From NCBI RefSeq assembly GCF_017744695.1, contig NZ_JAGIAS010000003.1:496001-560000 (forward strand): 64,000 bases of DNA. Direction: 5' to 3'. The notes beneath the pieces were generated by a model. That model saw only the letters and a program-made list of their open reading frames with translations, made no database searches and was not told the origin of the DNA. The position numbers and the translations under genes were made by a program. Below are positions 48,736-57,608 of this stretch, piece after piece. The first letter of the stretch is position 1, and each line of letters starts with the position of its first letter. This stretch comes from Dyadobacter sp. (GTDB lineage: Bacteria > Bacteroidota > Bacteroidia > Cytophagales > Spirosomataceae).

Positions 48736-51426
48736 TTATTTACTAACCTCCATCGGTTCCTTCTCGATGGCCGAGAACTGCTCTTTCGCAGTTTTGTGGA
48801 TCAACTCCGCCACAAGGCCCGTCCAACCGGTTTGGTGGCTTGCCCCGCATCCGCGACCATTATCACCATGGAAGTATTCGTAAAACAGAACGTGGTCGTT
48901 AAAGTTAGGGTCTTTCTGCATTTTCTCATCATGCCCGTACACCGCGCGCTTGCCCTCCGAATCTTTCTTGAAAATATCGATCAGCCGGCACGCAATAGCC
49001 AGGGCAGCGTCCTTAATTGTCGTGAGATTACCGGAGTTTGTCGGGTACTCGATCATGAAATCCTCGCCGTAGTAGGTGTGGAATTTCATCAATGAGTCAA
49101 ATATGAGGTAATTCAGCGGGAACCAGATCGGCCCGCGCCAGTTGGAGTTCCCCCCCATAATGTCGGTCAACGCTTCCGCAGGCGTGTAATCGACCTGCAA
49201 CACTTCTCCGTTAATATAAAACTTGTAGGGGTTTTCCTCGTGGTACTTGGACAAAGCCCGCACGCCGTAATCCGACAGGAATTCGCTCTCGTCGAGCATC
49301 CGTTTCATGATCATCTTCATCCGGTGCCCGCGCAGGATCGACAGCAGTCTGTTTTCCCCCTTCCCTGATTCGAACCAGCGGGAAATCAGCCGCGCGAGGT
49401 CAGGGCGGTTGGCCAGCACCCATTCAACCCGGCGTTTGAAAATCGGTAGCTTGTCCAGATTCTGCGGATCAAGGATTTCCACCGCAAACAACGGGATCAA
49501 CCCTACGATAGAACGAACTTTCAACAGAATGCTCTGGCCGTTCGGAATGTGGATTACGTCATAGTAGAATTGGTCTTCCTCGTCCCAAAGGCTGATCGAC
49601 GAGTTTTTACCGCCAATCGATTCCATCGCACCTGCAATGTGCAGGAAGTGTTCGAAGAATTTAGAAGCCATATCCTGGTAAACGCCATGTACAAGCGCCA
49701 CCTCCACCGAAATACGGAGCATATTGAGCGTGTACATCGCCATCCAGCCCGTCGCGTCGGCCTGTTGCAACTTCCCGCCAAATGGCATCGGCGTAGATCG
49801 ATCGAATACTCCGATATTATCCAGCCCGAGGAAACCGCCACTGAATATGTTGTTGCCGGTATCGTCCTTCTGGTTAACCCACCAGGTGAAGTTCAGCAGC
49901 AGTTTATGGAATATCTTTTCCAGAAATTCAATATCCCCTACCCCGTTGTTCTGTTCCCGGTCGATCTCGTACACCTTCCAGGTCGCCCAACCGTGTACAG
50001 GCGGGTTGACGTCGGAGAAGTTCCACTCGTATGCGGGTATCTGCCCGTTCGGGTGCATGTAATACTCGCGCAGGAGGATTTCGAGTTGTCTTTTGGCAAA
50101 ATCGGCATCTACCCTCGCCAATGGTACGCAATGGAAAGCTAAATCCCAGGCGGCAAACCACGGGTATTCCCATTTGTCAGGCATTGAAATGATATTGGCC
50201 GCATACAAATGCTTCCAGCCCGAGTTACGGCCCCATTTACGGCCCTGGTTCGGTCCCGGTTGCGCGGGGTCACCTTTCAACCATTCGTACACATTATAGT
50301 AGTAGAATTGCTTGCTCCAAAGCATTCCGGCGTACGATTGCCGCTGGATCGAGCGAAGGTCGGCGTCGGCTACATCACGCTGTAAATCATCGTAAAACTC
50401 ATCGGCTTCACGGATTCGTTTGTTGAAAAAATCTTCAAAACCACCGAACGGCTCCGAAATGGAGTGATTCACAAACCGGAGGCGTAAAGTGACGCTTTCC
50501 CCGCCTTTGATGGTTTTGGTAAAACGGGCCGCAGCCTTTGTACCGATATTGTTCGGATTAACGGTATTCGACTTCTGACCACTTACAATGTAGTCGTTGA
50601 TCCCGTCTTTCGGATAAGCCGTGTTATTGGCTGTGCCGTAAAGCTTTTTGAAGTTCGTCTCGTTCTCGCAGAATAGCAGTTCATCCGCACCATCGAGATA
50701 GAGGTTGTATTTCCCATGCTTCCGGTGCGTTACCTCGATCAGGCGGTTTGAAATACCATTCATGATCGGCTTATAGTTGAACGCCTCATAACCCCACGAC
50801 CAGGTGTTCCGGAACATGATTTGCGGCAGCACGGTAATAGGCGCATCTTCCTTGCCCCGGTTGAAAACCGTCACTTTCATCAGGATATCCTCCTCATCGG
50901 CCTTTGCATGCTCGATAAAAATATCGAAATACTCATCGTTATCGAACACACCTGTGTCCATAATCTCGTATTCCGGGTCCTGTTTGCCCCGCCGCCCGTT
51001 TTCCTGCCGTAGCTTGTCGTACGGAAATGCCTGCTGCGGGTACTTATACAGCATTTTGGTATACGAATGCGTGGGGGTACTATCGAGATAATAATACATC
51101 TCCTTCACATCTTCCCCGTGATTCGATTCGCGGTTGGTCAGACCGAAAATGCGTTCTTTCAGTATTTTGTCCTTATGGTTCCAGAACCCGAAAGACAGAC
51201 ATATATGTTGCTTGTTATCAGAAAAACCACCGATCCCGTCCTCGCCCCAGCGGTATGCTTTGGAAAGGGCCATTTCATGGGTGATATAGTTCCAGGCGTC
51301 GCCATTTCCACTATAATCCTCCCTAACCGTGCCCCATTGGCGCTCCGATAAGTAAGGTCCCCATTTCTTCCATCCCTTATTTTCTGTTTGAAGACTTAAC
51401 CTAACTTTTTCAGCTCCTTGTGCCAT
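48736..51426 (-). CDS. GH63-like glucosidase (MGH1-type domain), cytoplasmic
   Basis: 896 residues from the ATG at 51426 (MAQGAEKVRLSL). A frame starting at 51498 would add 24 residues that look like neither a signal nor a conserved segment. The protein has an N-terminal sheet domain (about 1-330, including MFRNTWSWGYEAF and RFVNHSISEPFGGF) and an alpha/alpha toroid (about 350-880) with YPWFAAWDLAFHCVPLARVDAD and GLDNIGVFDRSTP. Near the end are GNSNWRGPIWFPLNYL and HQTGWTGLVAELI, typical of GH63. The family hydrolyses alpha-glucosides such as mannosylglycerate- or glucose-containing compounds. No signal peptide is seen. A phosphohexomutase gene follows. Confidence 0.85.
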   Translation of the reverse strand: MAQGAEKVRLSLQTENKGWKKWGPYLSERQWGTVREDYSGNGDAWNYITHEMALSKAYRWGEDGIGGFSDNKQHICLSFGFWNHKDKILKERIFGLTNRESNHGEDVKEMYYYLDSTPTHSYTKMLYKYPQQAFPYDKLRQENGRRGKQDPEYEIMDTGVFDNDEYFDIFIEHAKADEEDILMKVTVFNRGKEDAPITVLPQIMFRNTWSWGYEAFNYKPIMNGISNRLIEVTHRKHGKYNLYLDGADELLFCENETNFKKLYGTANNTAYPKDGINDYIVSGQKSNTVNPNNIGTKAAARFTKTIKGGESVTLRLRFVNHSISEPFGGFEDFFNKRIREADEFYDDLQRDVADADLRSIQRQSYAGMLWSKQFYYYNVYEWLKGDPAQPGPNQGRKWGRNSGWKHLYAANIISMPDKWEYPWFAAWDLAFHCVPLARVDADFAKRQLEILLREYYMHPNGQIPAYEWNFSDVNPPVHGWATWKVYEIDREQNNGVGDIEFLEKIFHKLLLNFTWWVNQKDDTGNNIFSGGFLGLDNIGVFDRSTPMPFGGKLQQADATGWMAMYTLNMLRISVEVALVHGVYQDMASKFFEHFLHIAGAMESIGGKNSSISLWDEEDQFYYDVIHIPNGQSILLKVRSIVGLIPLFAVEILDPQNLDKLPIFKRRVEWVLANRPDLARLISRWFESGKGENRLLSILRGHRMKMIMKRMLDESEFLSDYGVRALSKYHEENPYKFYINGEVLQVDYTPAEALTDIMGGNSNWRGPIWFPLNYLIFDSLMKFHTYYGEDFMIEYPTNSGNLTTIKDAALAIACRLIDIFKKDSEGKRAVYGHDEKMQKDPNFNDHVLFYEYFHGDNGRGCGASHQTGWTGLVAELIHKTAKEQFSAIEKEPMEVSK

Positions 51427-51617
51427 TAATCCGTCAATTTTTCGAAAGGAATGAATTTCAATAATTACCCAATTTAGAAAACCGGTTTTCAAAAACACCA
51501 GAAACCGGAAGAAAATTGAAAAAATTTAACAATCCGGCAGCTGGTTATCCGCGGCTACAAAAAAGCGCATAAACGACTCATAATGAGCCCAAATAAGTAA
51601 CCTGCGAATACTTGCAA

Positions 51618-53318
51618 TTAAAGGACCGGGTTGTCTATTCGGATAATATCATAGGAAACGTCCCCCGCGAAGAAATGCGTAAGGGGCGCCGCCTTTTGCG
51701 AAGTTTCGACCAGCAGGGGATGCCGTTCGGCGTGCAACAATTCCTCCACGTCCGAGACATATTCCTTGAACATCAATGGATTGGGCAGCTGATAAAACTG
51801 GCCGTCGGCGGCTTTCAATACCGGAACGGGAGTCACTTTTCCCCCGGCATTCAATAAGCCATAGCGACGCCGCGCTTCGACATACGCTTCGTCGGTGGCA
51901 TCGAAAACGATATGTTCAAGCGGCTTTTCAGTGGCCAAACTGGCAGCTATGCGTTTATCGAGCGTTTCGAGCAATGCACGGAGCGCCCAGGTGTGCTTGC
52001 CCGTACGTATGCGCTCGCGCAGCGACTGACGTACCAGGTAGGTCAATGCCTGAGTTACGTTCAAACCTATCTCCGCCATTTGTTTGAAAATGAAAGAGGT
52101 AGGTGACATTCCCGGGATCGTGTTCGGGTCGTGGAGCAGGATAGTGCCATTTTCAGTCAGAAATCCATCGATCCGCACGCAGGCGTTAATACCCAGTTGC
52201 TGAAACGTCGCGGCGATCATCTGCTGAATTTCCTGGTTCTTTTCAAGCGTTGTATCCACGGGAATACGCTTGCGGCTCGCACCAGGCTTATATTTGGCAT
52301 TAAAATCGAAAACCTTCACCATTTTGATTACTTCGCTCGGCGGCAATGCCAATGGCGAACCATCATCGAACTGAATGCAGCCACAGGAAAACTCCTGGCC
52401 ATCCACAAACTCTTCTACCAATACCTGATCCTCTGCATTGGAGCTGCTCAGTAACGCGTGCTCATTTCCTTTCGAAAAATAGATTTCCAGCTCGCTGATC
52501 AGCGTCGTAGGATGATAGATCGTCTTTTCGCCCAGGATCACCGGGAAACCGATACCTTCATCCAGGTTAGCGATTTTTTGTCCCCAGGCCAGTTTTTCGG
52601 CTTCATCCAACTCCGTCCAGGTCTCCGCATCGAGTTCAATCTGGAAAAAACACTGGTTTACAGCCGATACGAATTCTTCCAGGGAATCTTCCTTCACAAT
52701 CGCCACGCCGATCGACGAGCCCTGGTGAGGAGCCTTGATGACCAACGGCAGTCCAAGATGCTTTTTCAAAACCTGGAAAAGCAGCGGGTAATCCTTCGGT
52801 ATCCACTGATTGTATTTGAGCGTCCAGCTTTTCTTTTCCTGCCCGTTCACGAGGGCAATCATTTCATTTTGTAATATCTTATCAATTCCAACAGCGGAGC
52901 CCATCAAACCCGGACCGCTATATGGGATTTTATACCATTCCAGCAAACCCTGAATCGCACCATCTTCACAATCCGGGCCGTGCATAGCCAGGAACGCAAA
53001 ATCGAAATGCTCCTTGAATTCCAGCGGCGAAATCAGTTTCCCGATTTCAGCAGAAACACCGGCAGCCGCCAGTTCGGGAAAAGATTCGATGTAAGTTTTA
53101 AAGCCGTCTTTTTGAATGCCCGGCGCGGGATAAAATTCCCGGATCTCGGACGAATACATTAATTCCTTTTGCAGCAGAATAAACCTGCCGAAACTGTCCA
53201 CAAAAACCGGTACCGGCTCAAAAAGTGACTTATCGAGGTATTCAAATGCCGTTTTACCGCCTGCAAATGATATCTCCCTTTCGCGGGAAGGACCTCCAAA
53301 AAAAATTCCGATACGCAT
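51618..53318 (-). CDS. Enlarged D-alanine-D-alanine ligase homologue (ATP-grasp)
   Basis: 566 residues; ordinary Ddl enzymes have about 300-370. Ddl features are present: GGPSREREIS with Glu13, HQGSSIGV (198-205), DFNAKYKPG with Tyr343, and VRIDGF (381-386) with Arg382 and Asp384. The metal site reads HDPNTIPGMSP (396-405), where family members usually have ExN; here the first ligand is Asp. Extra parts are an insert at about 222-298 and a C-terminal extension from about 430 to 566. It may make cell-wall D-Ala-D-Ala or ligate a different acid-amine pair. It stands alone, with a 191-bp gap downstream. Confidence 0.8.
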   Translation of the reverse strand: MRIGIFFGGPSREREISFAGGKTAFEYLDKSLFEPVPVFVDSFGRFILLQKELMYSSEIREFYPAPGIQKDGFKTYIESFPELAAAGVSAEIGKLISPLEFKEHFDFAFLAMHGPDCEDGAIQGLLEWYKIPYSGPGLMGSAVGIDKILQNEMIALVNGQEKKSWTLKYNQWIPKDYPLLFQVLKKHLGLPLVIKAPHQGSSIGVAIVKEDSLEEFVSAVNQCFFQIELDAETWTELDEAEKLAWGQKIANLDEGIGFPVILGEKTIYHPTTLISELEIYFSKGNEHALLSSSNAEDQVLVEEFVDGQEFSCGCIQFDDGSPLALPPSEVIKMVKVFDFNAKYKPGASRKRIPVDTTLEKNQEIQQMIAATFQQLGINACVRIDGFLTENGTILLHDPNTIPGMSPTSFIFKQMAEIGLNVTQALTYLVRQSLRERIRTGKHTWALRALLETLDKRIAASLATEKPLEHIVFDATDEAYVEARRRYGLLNAGGKVTPVPVLKAADGQFYQLPNPLMFKEYVSDVEELLHAERHPLLVETSQKAAPLTHFFAGDVSYDIIRIDNPVL

Positions 53319-53418
53319 GTTTGATATTCCTGATTAATGCATTCCAATGATGCCCGCAATATAAGTGACTAATCGGGAGGAATCAATTTCTGGCTATTTA
53401 CCGCACCGATTAAAACGC

Positions 53419-53450
53419 AAAAAGCAGCTTCCCGTTCAGGAAACTGCTTT
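53419..53450 (-). terminator. Terminator after nifU
   Basis: Arms AAAGCAG-c-TTCC / GGAA-a-CTGCTTT with a 6-nt loop; on the minus strand it runs into TTTTTGCGTTTT. Confidence 0.75.
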
Positions 53451-53479
53451 CGATCAATATTGATATGCGTTTTCCGCTG

Positions 53480-53737
53480 CTATGCCAGCTCGGCCACATT
53501 CGAGGAAACAACTTTATTAATGTAAGGCACTGCTTTGCGGATCGATTCTTCCAGGCCTGCGCGGAAAGTCATAGCGCTCATCGGGCAGCTTTGGCAGGAG
53601 CCTTGCAGTTCCAGCTTCACAATCATGTCGTCCGTCAGTTCCACCAATTTCACATCACCTCCGTCTGCATGCAGGTAAGGACGCACGGTTTCGAGCGCCT
53701 GCTCGATCAATTCTATGGTTTTTTCTTTTGAATCCAT
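53480..53737 (-). CDS. NifU-like iron-sulfur scaffold protein
   Basis: 85 residues, the single NifU C-terminal (Nfu) domain. LHADGGDVKLVEL is the usual start of the fold, and the cluster-binding pair is C48-x-x-C51 in LQGSCQSCPMSAMT. It dimerises through the CxxC motif to hold a 4Fe-4S cluster for delivery to apoproteins in the cytoplasm. It lies 68 bp downstream of mrp, another cluster-assembly gene, on the same strand. The pairing Mrp-NifU supports a joint role in Fe-S protein maturation. Confidence 0.93.
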   Translation of the reverse strand: MDSKEKTIELIEQALETVRPYLHADGGDVKLVELTDDMIVKLELQGSCQSCPMSAMTFRAGLEESIRKAVPYINKVVSSNVAELA

Positions 53738-53805
53738 TGTTAAAAAGTCTGTCTGCTAAGATGCAAGATTATATCCAAAAAATCAAATCATTCAGTTACT
53801 AACTG

Positions 53806-54912
53806 CTAAACCTGAATTTCAACAGCTTTCGTTTTTTCACGCGATGCATTCCGGATAGCAATTTGCTGTGCCAACGCTTCCGCGGCGTCCATAAACGCGT
53901 CATTCACGATCGGATTCGTATCCATTACCGCCGGACGGCCGTCATCGCCCGCCTCGCGAATGCCCTGTACCAATGGAATCTGGCCGATCAGAGGCACGTC
54001 AAATTTATCCGCCAGCGATTGTCCGCCTCCTGTGCCAAAAATGTGGTATTTGTGGTCGGGCAGCTCCTCGGGCGTAAACCAGGCCATGTTTTCAATCACA
54101 CCTAGGATAGGCACATTAATCTGCGGTTGCTTGAACATCGACAAACCTTTCACAGCATCCGCAAGCGCCACTTTTTGGGGTGTCGTCACGACTACCGCTC
54201 CGGTTACCGGCACAGTCTGGACCAATGTCAGGTGAATATCGCTGGTACCGGGAGGCAAGTCGATCAACAAGTAATCCAGATCGCCCCAGTCGGTATCGCC
54301 GAAAAACTGGCGCAACGCCTGACTAGCCATGGGGCCCCTCCAAACAACCGCACTATCAGGCGGTGTCAGAAAGCCTATCGACATCATTTTAATGCCATAT
54401 TGACGGATCGGGTTGATAAAGTTCTTTCCGTCTTTGGGCGTAATTGTGGGCTGCATATTCTCCGCACCAAACATCACCGGGATCGAAGGCCCGAAGATAT
54501 CCGCATCGATAATACCCACTTTCGCTCCCGAGCGGTGCAACGCCATCGCGAGGTTGGCCGTAACCGTCGATTTACCGACCCCGCCTTTCCCGGACGAAAT
54601 TGCGATCACGTTTTTAACGCCTGGAATCAGCGGACCTGTGTGCCGGGTAGTCGTCACATTGGCCGTAAGCTTGATGATCACCTCTACATCCGGACTCAGA
54701 TGCTCATGGATCGCATTCTCGCAATTCTTTCTGATCAGTTCTTTGAGGGGACAGGCCGGCGTGGTAAGCACTACCGTAAACCGGACCTGGTTCACACCGA
54801 TTTCTATATCCTGGATCATACCGAGCGTCACCAGGTCCTTTTTCAAGTCCGGCTCTTCCACAGTACTCAACGCCTGCAATACTTTTTCTTTATTGATTGT
54901 AAATTCTCCCAT
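53806..54912 (-). CDS. mrp: Mrp/NBP35-family iron-sulfur cluster carrier ATPase
   Basis: 368 residues. An N-terminal MIP18/DUF59 domain (about 1-80) is followed by the P-loop domain: deviant Walker A SSGKGGVGKSTVTANLA, switch I GIIDADIFGPSIP, and LLIDLPPGTSDIHLT. It carries Fe-S clusters to target proteins in the cytoplasm. Where many homologues have a CxxC pair before the FGxGGG loop, this one reads WFTPEELPDHKYHIFGTGGG, with no cysteine. Such a form seems frequent in Bacteroidota, so cluster binding must differ or use other residues. nifU follows after 68 bp. Confidence 0.93.
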   Translation of the reverse strand: MGEFTINKEKVLQALSTVEEPDLKKDLVTLGMIQDIEIGVNQVRFTVVLTTPACPLKELIRKNCENAIHEHLSPDVEVIIKLTANVTTTRHTGPLIPGVKNVIAISSGKGGVGKSTVTANLAMALHRSGAKVGIIDADIFGPSIPVMFGAENMQPTITPKDGKNFINPIRQYGIKMMSIGFLTPPDSAVVWRGPMASQALRQFFGDTDWGDLDYLLIDLPPGTSDIHLTLVQTVPVTGAVVVTTPQKVALADAVKGLSMFKQPQINVPILGVIENMAWFTPEELPDHKYHIFGTGGGQSLADKFDVPLIGQIPLVQGIREAGDDGRPAVMDTNPIVNDAFMDAAEALAQQIAIRNASREKTKAVEIQV

Positions 54913-54971
54913 TATTATGGTTGGTACTTTGACTTGATATTATGCAACACGAAATGCCGCCAATGAGTTTG

Positions 54972-55973
54972 TTACATTCCCGGAAATTCTCCGATCCTAC
55001 GTTCCACTTCCTCCATTTCCTCTGAAACATCCAAATTTCGTGAAATCGCGTTGAGCTTGCTCCACAGCGATTTCAACATTTTCAAATGTCCCGGCGTGAG
55101 GCCATGCTGCGGCCGGTGCGCCAGGGTATCCCGGACAGACGCCCATTCATTCATGAACTTCAATGAGCCGGCTTCTATGTAGGTCCGGGCAAATGCGTTG
55201 AAAACGTATTCTTCCGCCACCGTACTTGGATGGATCATATCTTCCTTGTAGAACCGGTAATCACGCAGTTCATCGATCATGATCTCGTACGACGGAAAAT
55301 AGTCTACATGCTTGTATTTTTCCGAAAGACGGTGGGCGACCAGACGCAGCGTCGACTTGCTCACCTGATTAAGCGGAAGCGTGTCCCGTGTGTGGCGCAC
55401 AGGGCTTACCGTAAGCAATATGCGCAACTTGCGGTTATAGGGTATCAATTTCTGGATCAACTGGTCGAATGCGATCGCTATCTGATCGAAATGCAGGAGC
55501 TCCTTAATGAAACGATCGCTGGGGAGCTTATGACAATTGCCTACGATCAGGTTTGTCTGCCTGTGGCGGTACGCATAGGCAGTCCCGAGGGTAATCACGA
55601 GCAGGTCGGCCTCCGCCAGAAACTCACGAATCTCATCCAATTGGTCGGAAAGCTGGGCATCCAATGCACCCTGACCAGTTGCCCATTGTGAAGAATGAAA
55701 ATCGTGGTGAAGCCAGATTTGGTCGGGATTTTGCAGGAACAATGCCGGATTAGGCCTTTTCCCTTCCACGGCGCTGTCGAGTATTTTGCATATCGTCAGC
55801 GGATTGAACACCGTCCCCATCGGGTTATTGAGTACATCAAACTTAAAACCGCCCAACTGGCTGCCCAATACTTCGGCAAAGCAGGAGCCGATGGTCAGTA
55901 TTTTAGTGTGATGGTCAATCTTCCAATCCGGGGTATCCAGGGCAACTTCCGTACTCAACTTTATTTCCTTCAT
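54972..55973 (-). CDS. GSCFA domain protein
   Basis: 333 residues. The domain name-giving motif GSCFAEVLG lies at about 31-39 in a block LTIGSCFAEVLGSQLGG. Further conserved parts are NPMGTVFNPLTI, LLVITLGTAYAYRH, LTVSPVRHTRDT, YFPSYEIMIDELRDYRFYKEDMIHPS. The combination of Gly-Ser-Cys near the start and DxxH near the end resembles SGNH/GDSL esterases, so a hydrolase or O-acetyl esterase role is likely; the substrate is unknown. No signal peptide. It is the first gene of the minus-strand set that includes mrp and nifU, with a 59-bp gap to mrp. Confidence 0.88.
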   Translation of the reverse strand: MKEIKLSTEVALDTPDWKIDHHTKILTIGSCFAEVLGSQLGGFKFDVLNNPMGTVFNPLTICKILDSAVEGKRPNPALFLQNPDQIWLHHDFHSSQWATGQGALDAQLSDQLDEIREFLAEADLLVITLGTAYAYRHRQTNLIVGNCHKLPSDRFIKELLHFDQIAIAFDQLIQKLIPYNRKLRILLTVSPVRHTRDTLPLNQVSKSTLRLVAHRLSEKYKHVDYFPSYEIMIDELRDYRFYKEDMIHPSTVAEEYVFNAFARTYIEAGSLKFMNEWASVRDTLAHRPQHGLTPGHLKMLKSLWSKLNAISRNLDVSEEMEEVERRIGEFPGM

Positions 55974-56056
55974 TACATAAAAACGACAAGCGGGCTACAA
56001 AATTAAGCATGAAAACCACAGGATTTCACTAAATGCTGGGGTTTAGCAATTTATAA

Positions 56057-56086
56057 TTTGGGTTATTAGAAAATTTTATATGTTTG
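56057..56086 (+). promoter_or_regulatory. Promoter of the DUF6934-like gene
   Basis: TTTG, 18 bp, then TATGTTTG: a full match to the Bacteroidota -33/-7 pattern. The start codon chosen for the gene lies 36 bp after the -7 box. Confidence 0.6.
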
Positions 56087-56122
56087 ACGGTAGTTCACAA
56101 CACACTATCAGTCGTTAAATGT

Positions 56123-56602
56123 ATGGATGAGAAGACGTATCCGTTCACGCTCATTCCCGGGGAGCTGGTCTATAAGTTTGAGAGCGTTAGTGCAAACAAA
56201 AAGATTCAGAAAGCTGTTTTGTTTACACCAACCGGAAATGGGATCGTCTTCAACCTGGCTTTGGTAGACCTGGATACAGACAACCAGATGAGAGATGATA
56301 TTGAAAGTAGGAATGGGGATATGCCAACAGTTCTGGCCACTGTTTTTCAAATCATTGAGGACTTTCTGAATACGAGCCCGGAGCGCATTGTAATGTTCAA
56401 GGGCAGCGATAGCCGGAGACAGCGGCTGTATAGAATCGTCCTGAGCCGCGAATTTTCCTCCATTTCGGAGAAATTCGAAATATTTGGTGGACAGCGTGGC
56501 AAAGCGGTCCCCTTCGTCGCAAACGTTAGTTACGAACAATATTACATCAAGCTGCATTCACATGAAGGAGAACAAAGCATTAAAACAGAGCGAGACATTT
56601 AA
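56123..56602 (+). CDS. DUF6934-like protein, unknown function
   Basis: 159 residues from the ATG at 56123 (MDEKTYPFTLIPGELVYKF). A TTG start at 56084 would overlap the -7 box, so it is rejected. From memory it matches the Bacteroidota family DUF6934: FESVSANKKIQKAVLFTP, FNLALVDLD, LATVFQIIEDFLNTSPERIVMFKGSDSRRQRLY, then FEIFGG. Members are single-domain cytoplasmic proteins with a GSxxxRxRLY-type motif. Its last 41 bases overlap a 55-residue ORF, so the two are translationally coupled, an arrangement known from toxin-antitoxin pairs. The function is not known, and the toxin or antitoxin role is speculation. Confidence 0.65.
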   Translation: MDEKTYPFTLIPGELVYKFESVSANKKIQKAVLFTPTGNGIVFNLALVDLDTDNQMRDDIESRNGDMPTVLATVFQIIEDFLNTSPERIVMFKGSDSRRQRLYRIVLSREFSSISEKFEIFGGQRGKAVPFVANVSYEQYYIKLHSHEGEQSIKTERDI

Positions 56603-56729
56603 GCTAACTCCCGCCCAGCAACAATTCGTGGATCAAAAGTTAAAGGATGCCAATGAATACCTTAAGACGGCAGATTTATCCCTGCTTTTTGAAAAAAAGT
56701 CTAAACCTGAACACCCCTCAAAGTCATAG
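56562..56729 (+). CDS. Small protein coupled to the DUF6934-like gene
   Basis: 55 residues from the ATG at 56562 (MKENKALKQSETFKL). The reading frame is open further upstream but only inside the preceding gene. The protein is charged and helical: FKLTPAQQQFVDQKLKDANEYLKTADLSLLF, then a Lys/Pro tail KKSKPEHPSKS. There is no signal or membrane part. Its start overlaps the end of the DUF6934-like gene by 41 bp, and the GH16 gene begins 4 bp after its stop. Size and layout fit a partner or antitoxin of the preceding protein; the family is not recognised. Confidence 0.55.
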   Translation: MKENKALKQSETFKLTPAQQQFVDQKLKDANEYLKTADLSLLFEKKSKPEHPSKS

Positions 56730-56733
56730 ATAA

Positions 56734-57570
56734 ATGTTCCTACCCTTTGTATTCAAATTGGCAGTAACTGCCGCAATCGTCGGTTGCTCCCAATCCACGT
56801 CAGACAAGACACTAGCTCCCGCTACCTACGAATTCGCCCCCACCCCGTCCTGGCAGGACGAGTTCAACTATACCGGCAAACCGGATGCAACCAAATGGAG
56901 CTACGACCTCGGCGACCACGGCTGGGGCAATAACGAGTTGGAAAATTATACCGACAAAATCGAGAATGCGAAGGTAGAGAATGGCAATCTGGTCATTATC
57001 GCCATAAAGGAACCATCCGGTAAGCAACAGCATAGCTCTGCACGGCTGGTTTCGAAGGGTAAAGCAGATTTTACGTACGGAAAATTCGAGATCAGAGCGA
57101 AACTGCCGAAAGGCCGGGGAACCTGGCCGGCCATCTGGATGCTGGCCAGCGGGAACAGCTACGGTAACAGAGGCTGGCCTGATAATGGCGAGATCGATAT
57201 CATGGAACACGTCGGTTTCGATCAGGACCGGTTGCATGGGAATATCCACACGAAAGCTTTCAATCACGCCATTAAAACCAACAAAGGCAACAACATAGTC
57301 GTGAAACGCCTTTCGGAGGACTTCCACGTGTACACATGTGAATGGACGCCCGAGGCGGTCACGATCCTGGTGGATGGCAATGCCTATTTCACATTCAAAA
57401 AGGAAGCAACCTACCAATGGCCGGAATGGCCGTTCGACAAGCCGTTTCATTTAATTTTAAATGTCGCGGTAGGCGGTAACTGGGGTGGGCAAAAGGGCGT
57501 GGATGACAGCATTTTCCCACAAAAAATGGAGGTCGATTACGTGCGCGTGTACCCGCTCGTAACGAAGTAA
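56734..57570 (+). CDS. Glycoside hydrolase family 16 lipoprotein (beta-glucanase-like)
   Basis: 278 residues. A short signal ends in AAIVGC (Cys18), so it is probably a lipoprotein. GH16 features: WQDEFNYTGKPDATKWSYD at the start of the fold, YGKFEIRAKLPKGRGTWPAIWML, the catalytic motif EIDIME (Glu153 nucleophile, Asp155, Glu158 acid/base) in NGEIDIMEHVG, and FHLILNVAVGGNWGG. The family hydrolyses beta-1,3- or beta-1,4-glucans, agar or carrageenan; laminarin-type glucan is most usual for this motif. It begins 4 bp after the small coupled ORF and could share its transcript. Confidence 0.93.
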   Translation: MFLPFVFKLAVTAAIVGCSQSTSDKTLAPATYEFAPTPSWQDEFNYTGKPDATKWSYDLGDHGWGNNELENYTDKIENAKVENGNLVIIAIKEPSGKQQHSSARLVSKGKADFTYGKFEIRAKLPKGRGTWPAIWMLASGNSYGNRGWPDNGEIDIMEHVGFDQDRLHGNIHTKAFNHAIKTNKGNNIVVKRLSEDFHVYTCEWTPEAVTILVDGNAYFTFKKEATYQWPEWPFDKPFHLILNVAVGGNWGGQKGVDDSIFPQKMEVDYVRVYPLVTK

Positions 57571-57608
57571 CGGCTTTGAAAATCCAGTGCACGGAAGTAT
57601 CTTGCACC

